A DNA stretch of 64,000 bases from DATEKX01 sp963726785 (GTDB taxonomy: Bacteria; Acidobacteriota; Blastocatellia; UBA7656). The notes beneath the pieces are model-generated. The model saw only the letters and a program-made list of their open reading frames with translations. It had not been told where the DNA came from and did not search any database. Of the stretch, positions 58,010-64,000 are shown in pieces. The stretch is taken from positions 1,488,001-1,552,000 of the forward strand of contig CAVSDJ010000007.1 of NCBI GenBank assembly GCA_963726785.1. The letters run 5' to 3'. Both the position numbers and the translations under genes were made by a program. The stretch's first letter is position 1. The number at the start of each line of letters is the position of its first letter.

Positions 58010-60416
58010 ATGCCTCACACGTCGGCTAACTACGAACAGCGTGTCACGAAAAAGTTCTATGCGCGCTTCAGGTCCGAATGCAAAGAACTGAGCAAGTTTA
58101 TCGAAGCCGTCACGGACGAAGAAGAAAAACAGCGGCGCGCTTCTGTTTTGCTCATCCGATTGATGTTCATTTACTTCGTTCAGTCGAAAGGTTTGCCCAG
58201 TGGCGACATAAACATTTTGTTCTCGCGCTTCGATATGGAAAACCCACTTGGCGAAAGAGTTCAAATACCCGACGCCGCTTTTGAAAGAGTGTTCGACTTC
58301 TTCAATCAATATCGCTGGCGGCTCGAAGAAGGCGTGCCTCGCGACGACAGCAGTATAACTCCCGATGTTCTCGGACACATACTCGAACAGCACGTTAATC
58401 AGAAACAGATGGGCGCGTACTATACGAAAGGCGATATCACTGAATACATCACTAAAAACACGATCATCCCGACGCTATTCGACACGGTGCGGCGCGAGCA
58501 CGAAGCCGATTTTTGCGGCGAGCGTTCAATCTGGCAACTGCTTCAAGCCGACCCTGACCGCTACATCTACCCGGCTTTAAGAGCATGCGCAGAGCTGCCG
58601 ACCGAAACCTCGCGCGAAATGCTTGCGCGGCGAAGGCGCTTTGAAGACACACGCGCAAAATTAACCGGAGGCGAGATTCGCAGCATTGACGACATCATCA
58701 CTTTCAATCTCGACATTCGCCGCTTCGCGCGTGACGTCATTGAAACTTGCGAAAGCCCGCGATTGCTCTCTGCATTCTGGCGCTCGCTCGAAAGCATCAC
58801 TGTGCTTGACCCCACTTGCGGGTCAGGCGCTTTTTTGTTCGCCGCTATGAATATTCTCGAACCCCTCTACGAAGCTTGCATTGACCGGATGCGATTCTTC
58901 TTGAGCGAGCCTGAAGGTCACGATGCGGAAAGCACCTGCGAGTTTCGCAAAGTATTCGACTCCGTAGAGGCCGAAGAAAAACAATCGAATCAGCGTTGCT
59001 TCATCTTGAAGGCGATAATCACTAACAACCTCTTCGGCGTTGACATCATGCAAGAAGCTGTCGAAATGTGCAGGCTGCGCTTCTTTCTAAAACTACTGGC
59101 GCATTCAAGCGATGGGCAAGCAACGGATTCGCTGTTTGAAATCGAATTCAACCTCCGCGTTGGAAATGCGCTCGTAGGTTACGCCGTTCGAGAAAACGCG
59201 AAACGCGCTCAGAACAAGCGCGACCTCGATCAACAACTCGCAAGCGAATCGGGCGCGCGAGCGCCGTATGAAGACTGGATCGCATCTAACAAACCGCTTC
59301 ACTGGCCCGTTGAGTTTCCTGAGATCATCCGTCGCGGCGGGTTCGATTGCGTCATTGGCAATCCGCCTTATGTCGCTGCCGCGAGTGTCGGCAAGCAGTA
59401 TGCGATTGAGAAGTATGCGACGGCTGATTGCTCTGACATTTATGCGTGGGTGTTGGAAAGAGGCTGCCACCTTTTACGACGGGGAGGCCGAAGCGGTCAG
59501 ATAGTGCCTCTCAGCTTGACCTTCAGTCGCGACTTCGCGACTTGCCGCGAGTTTCTATTCACGTCTTACAGTGAAAACTGGTTTTCGTCATTCGCAAGGA
59601 TTCCCGCCGCGCTTTTCAATTTCGATGTTCGCACCCGCAACACCATTCACATCGGCCATAAATCTGAAAAGCCAACGCGCCAGTATTCGGCTCTCCAGTA
59701 TTCGGCTTTCCAGTATTCGGGTCGTCAGTATGCGACTCGCCTGCACCGCTGGTTTGAAGCCGCGCGCCCGCACCTGTTCGAGTTGATCGAGTACGCGCCG
59801 TTTACTCCGCAACTCTGGCAAAACAGGATTCCAAAACTCGGCGCGAGCCAGATTGCGCGTGCATTCGAGCTATGCATGGCCCGCGCGCGTTCGACAATCG
59901 AAGCGAGCCTTGTCCGAGGGCTGACGCCTCACGCTCTGCACTTCAAGAGGACTGCATACAACTGGCTCGATTTCTGTCGCCGCCTGCCGCCGTGCTACGA
60001 CTGTGAAGGAAAAAATATAGCTCAAACCAAGTTCAGCACAGTTTATTTTGCCAGCGCACGCACGCGCGACCTCGCCTTTCTTTTGCTGAATGGCAAGTTG
60101 ATGCTTGCCTTCTGGGCAATCGTCGGCGACGATTTCGATGTGACGCGACGGATGTTCGCCGATTTTCCTATCAGCCTTGACGATATTTCCGATGATGAAT
60201 CGTCGCGCTTGTTGCGACTGGCCGATGAACTGGAAGATAAGATGGAGAAAAATGTCTCGTTTCAAATTGAACGCGGGCAAACGAGTAGGGAATTACAATC
60301 TCGCAAAGTGTCGCGACGTGACAGACCAAAGCGACCGTATATTTGCAGCGCACCTGGGGCTTGAAGACAGTTGGCTCGATATTGAGTTATTTTATGCGCG
60401 GATAGTTCTGAGATGA
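58010..60416 (+). CDS. Eco57I-type N6-adenine DNA methylase, apparent frameshift near the C-terminus
   Basis: About 800 residues. The N-terminal helical region (VLLIRLMFIYFVQSKGLPSG) is followed by a typical lead-in (LGHILEQHVNQKQMGAYYTK). Methylase motif I is VLDPTCGSGAFLFAAMNILE and motif IV is CVIGNPPYVAAAS. The region after motif IV, the likely target-recognition part, holds a tandem QYSA-type repeat at residues 557-576. I see no PD-(D/E)xK nuclease motif. Near 60255 the frame changes: removing one A from GAGAAAAATG lets the protein end KLNAGKRVGNYNLAKCRDVT with a stop at 60416; unchanged it stops at 60364. No partner restriction gene is adjacent. Confidence 0.82.
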
Positions 60417-60526
60417 AAGAAACCAGAAAAGAATTGATAGTAGAAGAAAAAGAGACGGTAAGCGTCGGCATTTGTGTTGCGCTTGCGATCTTCTTCGCTG
60501 TGCCTCCCTCCGCTGCCGTGTATTAG
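60413..60526 (+). CDS. possible 37-residue membrane peptide
   Basis: A short frame overlapping the methylase stop as ATGA. It has a charged N-terminus (MKETRKELIVEEKETVSVGI) and one hydrophobic stretch (CVALAIFFAVPPSAAVY). The overlap is the only positive sign; no ribosome-binding site is clear. It may be a real small gene or chance. Confidence 0.3.
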   Translation: MKETRKELIVEEKETVSVGICVALAIFFAVPPSAAVY

Positions 60527-60595
60527 ACACTCCGAAACAACCGCTCGTGCAAAATCAGCATCAAGATACATTCCTGATATTGAACGGGAGGAGTT

Positions 60596-61283
60596 ATGAA
60601 TAATCCGCCGCTCGAAAAAATCAAAGTCGCCGCTCCATGCAAAGCAGAATGGAGATGGATGTACGGAGATGCCCGAGTCCGTTTCTGCGGTCAGTGTAAC
60701 CAGAACGTCTACAATCTTTCAGCGATGACCACAGAACAAGCCGAAGACCTGATTTTAAGAACTGAAGGTCGGCTCTGCGTCAGGTTTTACAGGAGAGCAG
60801 ATGGAACCATTCTGACAAAGAATTGCTCTGTGGGATTGCAAGCAATCAAAGATAAATTCACCAGCACTCGAACACATATCCTTGCGGCAGTCCTGGCTTT
60901 TTTGACATATCTGGGCATCCTGTGGGTATTCGATAAAACGGTAAAGCACGCCTCCGGTGATTATGGGCGCGATGCCAATGCCCGAATCAACAATAATACC
61001 TCCCCTGGCCGAGAAAAATGAGCAGTTCATCCGTGATAAAGCTATACTCAAAGTCATACCCGTCTTTCATTCTGCCATCACAAAACGCGCAAAAGACGAG
61101 GTGGTCGTGCGAGTATTTATTTCTCAGTATGGTGAAGTGCTGCTCGCCACGTTAATCGAAGGAGATTCAACGCTCAAAGAAATTGCGGAAGAGGCAGCGA
61201 GCCGGTGGAAGTTCGAGCCGATGCTAGTTGACGGCAAACCGGCCAGGGTTGAAAGCAGGCTTACCTTTCGTCTCAGGCAGTGA
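60596..61283 (+). CDS. membrane protein with CxxC domain and C-terminal TonB-like domain, apparent frameshift
   Basis: The first frame (60596-61021) gives a cytoplasmic cysteine domain (VAAPCKAEWRWMYGDARVRF then CGQCNQNVYNLSAMT, and LCVRFYRRADGTILTKNC) and one membrane helix (ILAAVLAFLTYLGILWVF). The overlapping second frame, open to 61283, continues TPPVIMGAMPMPESTIIPPL and ends in a TonB-C-like beta domain (VVVRVFISQYGEVLLATLIE, EAASRWKFEPMLVDGKPARV). Joined by a one-base change near 60945 they form a sensible single-pass protein of about 228 residues. If not joined, these are two separate overlapping genes. AACGGGAGGAG precedes the start. Confidence 0.7.
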
Positions 61284-61476
61284 TCCTCTCATCCTATCAA
61301 AGAATCGGCCAAATCTACGCTTGACGGCTTTGTAAAACGGGCAGAAGTCCATTATCCTATATTATTCACATTGCCTCAAAAATTCAGTTGATGAAACCCT
61401 GAGGTCTACACTATAGTGTGCCGTGATTTTAGCAGGACTCTATTAATTGTGGTCGCGAGCGGCCACGGAGCAACGG

Positions 61477-64000
61477 ATGTTTAGACTTGATAAACTTGAA
61501 ATCAACGGATTCAAATCCTTTGCCGACCGCACCACGTTGCTATTCGGCGAGGGCATAACTGCCGTCGTCGGTCCAAATGGATGCGGAAAATCAAACCTGT
61601 CAGAAGCCATCTCGTGGGTGCTGGGTGAACAGTCGGCCAAGAACCTGCGCGGCGGCAAGATGGAAGACGTAATCTTTAATGGCACGCGCGACCGCAAACC
61701 CACGGGCATGGCCGAAGTCATGCTCACGATGGTCGCCATCGAAGACATCACGGCGCGCGACACGGAATCGTCAGAAAAAGATGACGAGCACGAGTACGAA
61801 GACGCTATTACAAACGCAGAGCACGCAGCCCACACTGCACGCGCGCTCGTTCAGGAGATGACTCCGGCTGAACCCGATGAACAATCTCAAACAGCGCAAG
61901 CCCAACAGCCCGCCGATGAATCAAACATCAATCAAAGCGATCAAGCGGCATCAATAAATCAGGAAGCACAAATCGCCAATCTGGAATTATCCGCGACCGT
62001 TGAAGCTGAACAACCGAACGCAGAATCCATCGCACAGCCTGCGCGCGCAGATCATCCGCGCACCTATCGCCGCCGCAAGCGCGCACAGATTGCGATCTCG
62101 GCAGGCGAGCGCGTGACCGTCGGTCGAAGGCTCTATCGCACGGGCGACAGCGAATACCTGATGAATGGCCGCGCCTGCCTGTTGCGCGATATTCAAGACC
62201 TGTTTGCAGGCACGGGACTGGGCGGCGCGCATTACGCCATCATCGAACAGGGTCGCATAGGACAGATACTTTCATCGAAGCCATTGGATCGTCGCGCGCT
62301 CATCGAAGAGGCCGCAGGCATCACCAAGTTCAAGTCTCGAAAGCGCGCTGCCGAACTCCGCCTGGAATCGGCCAAGCAAAACCTTACGCGACTCAACGAC
62401 ATCATCAGCGAAGTCGAGCGCCAGGTAAACAGCCTCAAACGGCAGGCGCAGAAGGCTCGCCGTTATCGCCGGTTGCGCGAAGAAATGCGAGGGCTGCTCA
62501 AGATAGTCTTCACGGCTGATTACTATCGCCTGAGCGAATCAATCGAGCGCGTGGCCCGCGAGCTTGAAAGTGTTGAAGCGAGCAAAGGCGATCTCGGCGC
62601 GCAGTTGGCAGAGCGCGAAACCGAGCATCGCGTCGCTTCGATAGAAGCGCGTCAGGCGGAAGATGACCTCGCATCTTTACGCGAGCGAGCGGCAGCGGTT
62701 GAGCTTGAGGCCGACCGCGCGCGCAATCGCAGCGCGTTTGAAGAACAGCAAATCAGAGAACTGGCGGCGCGCATCGAAGAGCTTAATCGAGATCAACGGT
62801 CGCTCGAAGCTCGACTGGCGCAGCTCGAAGAAAACTCGCAGCAGCGCGGGACTGCGGTTGCCGCGCTCGAAACGGAACTCGCGGGCGAGCAGTCGGATTT
62901 GCAGAAACGCGAAAGCCAGTATCAGGAAGAACTCGCACAGTCTCAGAGAAGCCGAAAGCGAGATAGAGCAACTGCGACAGCGAATGCTGACCGAGATAGG
63001 TGTGACAGAGCGACTGCGCAATCTGAGCGCCAGCCTCGAAGAGGCTCTCAGAAAACTCGACTTGAAACAATCGAACCTGAGCGCCGAAATGGAGCGCGCG
63101 ACCATTCGACACGAGGAAGCCTCAAACGAGCATAATCGCGTGAGCAGCGAAGTCGAACAAGACCTCGCGCGACTGGCCGAACTGACAGAACACATAGCAG
63201 AACGCGCCGTTAACATTATCGAGCTTCGCAACGAGGTGACTTCGCTTCGCTCCGAACTCGAAGAGGTACACGCAGAGCGCGCGGCTGCCGAGCATCGCCT
63301 CAAATCGCTTGAAGACCTTGATGCGCATCACGCTTATTACTCGGACGCGGTGCAACAGGTGCTTTCGCCTGAGCAGGCAGCGCGCGTGAACGCGCTCGGA
63401 ACGCTCGCAGATTTCGTCGAAGTCGAAGCGCAATACGAAAAGTTGATCGAAAGCCTCTTCGGGCGCGAGCTTCAATGCATGCTGGTCCCGACGATTGACG
63501 ATGCGCTTGCAGGCGTCGAGTTCATAAAATCGGAGAGTTTGGGGCGCGGCGCGTTCCTGGTTGTCGGACTTCATGGCGGCGAGGAAGAAACGGAAGACGG
63601 AACTCAATCCGACGATGAGACGGAGCCTCTTCATTCCAACGGCATTGAGCGATGGCTGATTGATAGCGAGAGCGCGGGTAAAAGTTCTCGATTTCAGGAC
63701 GACTACATTCCCATCGAGCGACAACTGCCGCCTGCGGACTTCGCTTTCACCGAGCCGTTTGTTGATTTCCCCGACGCGGGTTATCAAATGCCTTTGGCCC
63801 GGGCCGACGATGCGGAAGAGGAAGAGTTTCAACAGCATCGCAAGGATTCCCGCCGGTTCGATGAGGAAGCAAGCCGGGAAGCCGGACGCTTTCAACTCGA
63901 TGTGCTGCGCGCGATTGATCTTTTGAATCTGAGGCCAGCAATCAAGACGGTAGTTGAACGCGCGTTCCCCGACAAGTGCGCGGCTTCGGTTGTGCCAGAC
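61477..64000 (+). pseudogene. smc: chromosome segregation protein SMC (3' end outside window; one apparent frameshift)
   Basis: The N-terminal ATPase head begins MFRLDKLEINGFKSFADRTT with Walker A in VGPNGCGKSNLSEAISWVLG and the downstream YAIIEQGRIGQILSSKPLDR. A 115-residue acidic, Gln/Ala-rich insert (residues about 90-207) interrupts the head. The coiled coil follows. Near 62945 the frame changes: the first frame runs into a stop at 63135, while the correct coil continues as LREAESEIEQLRQRMLTEIG. The hinge follows (ALGTLADFVEVEAQYEKLIE) and the frame then stays open to the window edge. SMC is usually essential or near-essential, so an assembly error is likely. The ATG at 61477 is preferred over an upstream TTG. 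Confidence 0.88.

Noticed and set aside
58010..60416. Eco57I methylase as part of a BREX or DISARM defence island
   Set aside because: None of the partner genes (PglZ, BrxC, DrmA/B) lie nearby; the neighbours are rsmI, a TonB-like protein and smc.

Overview
The window looks like the chromosome of an Acidobacteriota bacterium, most likely of the Blastocatellia type. This is inference from gene content: a VWFA-related exported protein, a membrane Ser/Thr kinase with WD40 repeats next to a formylglycine-enzyme-like protein, a di-haem oxidoreductase, an sdhCAB operon of the single cytochrome b subunit type, and many intergenic palindromes. G+C is moderate to high except in one visibly A/T-rich island (about 25.8-29.7 kb) and one A/T-rich gap (40.1-41.3 kb). 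I see no rRNA, tRNA, insertion sequence or CRISPR array.

Layout. 1-9.5 kb: AIM24-like protein (cut by the window edge), priA, a translationally coupled kinase / small membrane protein / FGE-like operon, a PLP-dependent dehydratase and two small exported proteins. 9.7-21.1 kb: a minus-strand operon of five exported redox proteins. Its first gene encodes a very large multicopper oxidase, followed by a YVTN beta-propeller protein, a SCO1/SenC protein, a cytochrome c / periplasmic binding protein fusion, and a tandem PpiC/SurA-like plus DsbA-like protein. The first two genes carry about 14 apparent frameshifts. 21.6-25.3 kb: sdhCAB. 25.5-29.7 kb: an A/T-rich island with a single-chain nuclease-methylase-specificity protein. 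30-40 kb: housekeeping and envelope genes, including a LexA-like domain protein, a YihY/BrkB membrane protein, an SDR, a zinc alcohol dehydrogenase, an SRPBCC protein, a DUF2461 protein, a radical SAM protein and a di-haem oxidoreductase. 40-44.5 kb: a sparse region, then a TPR/Fis-type regulator and a frameshifted unknown gene. 44.7-48.6 kb: the rimO-pgpA-nadD-cinA operon. 48.7-53.4 kb: a VWA protein, then Trm112, a heptosyltransferase-like GT9, heptose-7-phosphate kinase and a nucleotide-sugar dehydrogenase (LPS or surface glycan). 53.5-64 kb: subtilisin-like protease, TonB-family protein, rsmI, an Eco57I-type DNA methylase, a CxxC/TonB-like membrane protein and smc (running off the window).

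Two themes stand out. First, the multicopper-oxidase operon looks like a complete extracytoplasmic copper and electron-transfer module: oxidase, copper-delivery protein, electron carrier with ligand-binding domain, and folding or thiol-redox helper. Second, intergenic spaces hold several unrelated families of long perfect inverted repeats. Some occur as two copies in this window, and some keep the same nested hairpin layout while the arm sequences differ. Apparent single-base frameshifts also hit normally essential genes (nadD, smc), several at homopolymers, so at least part of the apparent gene decay may come from the assembly.
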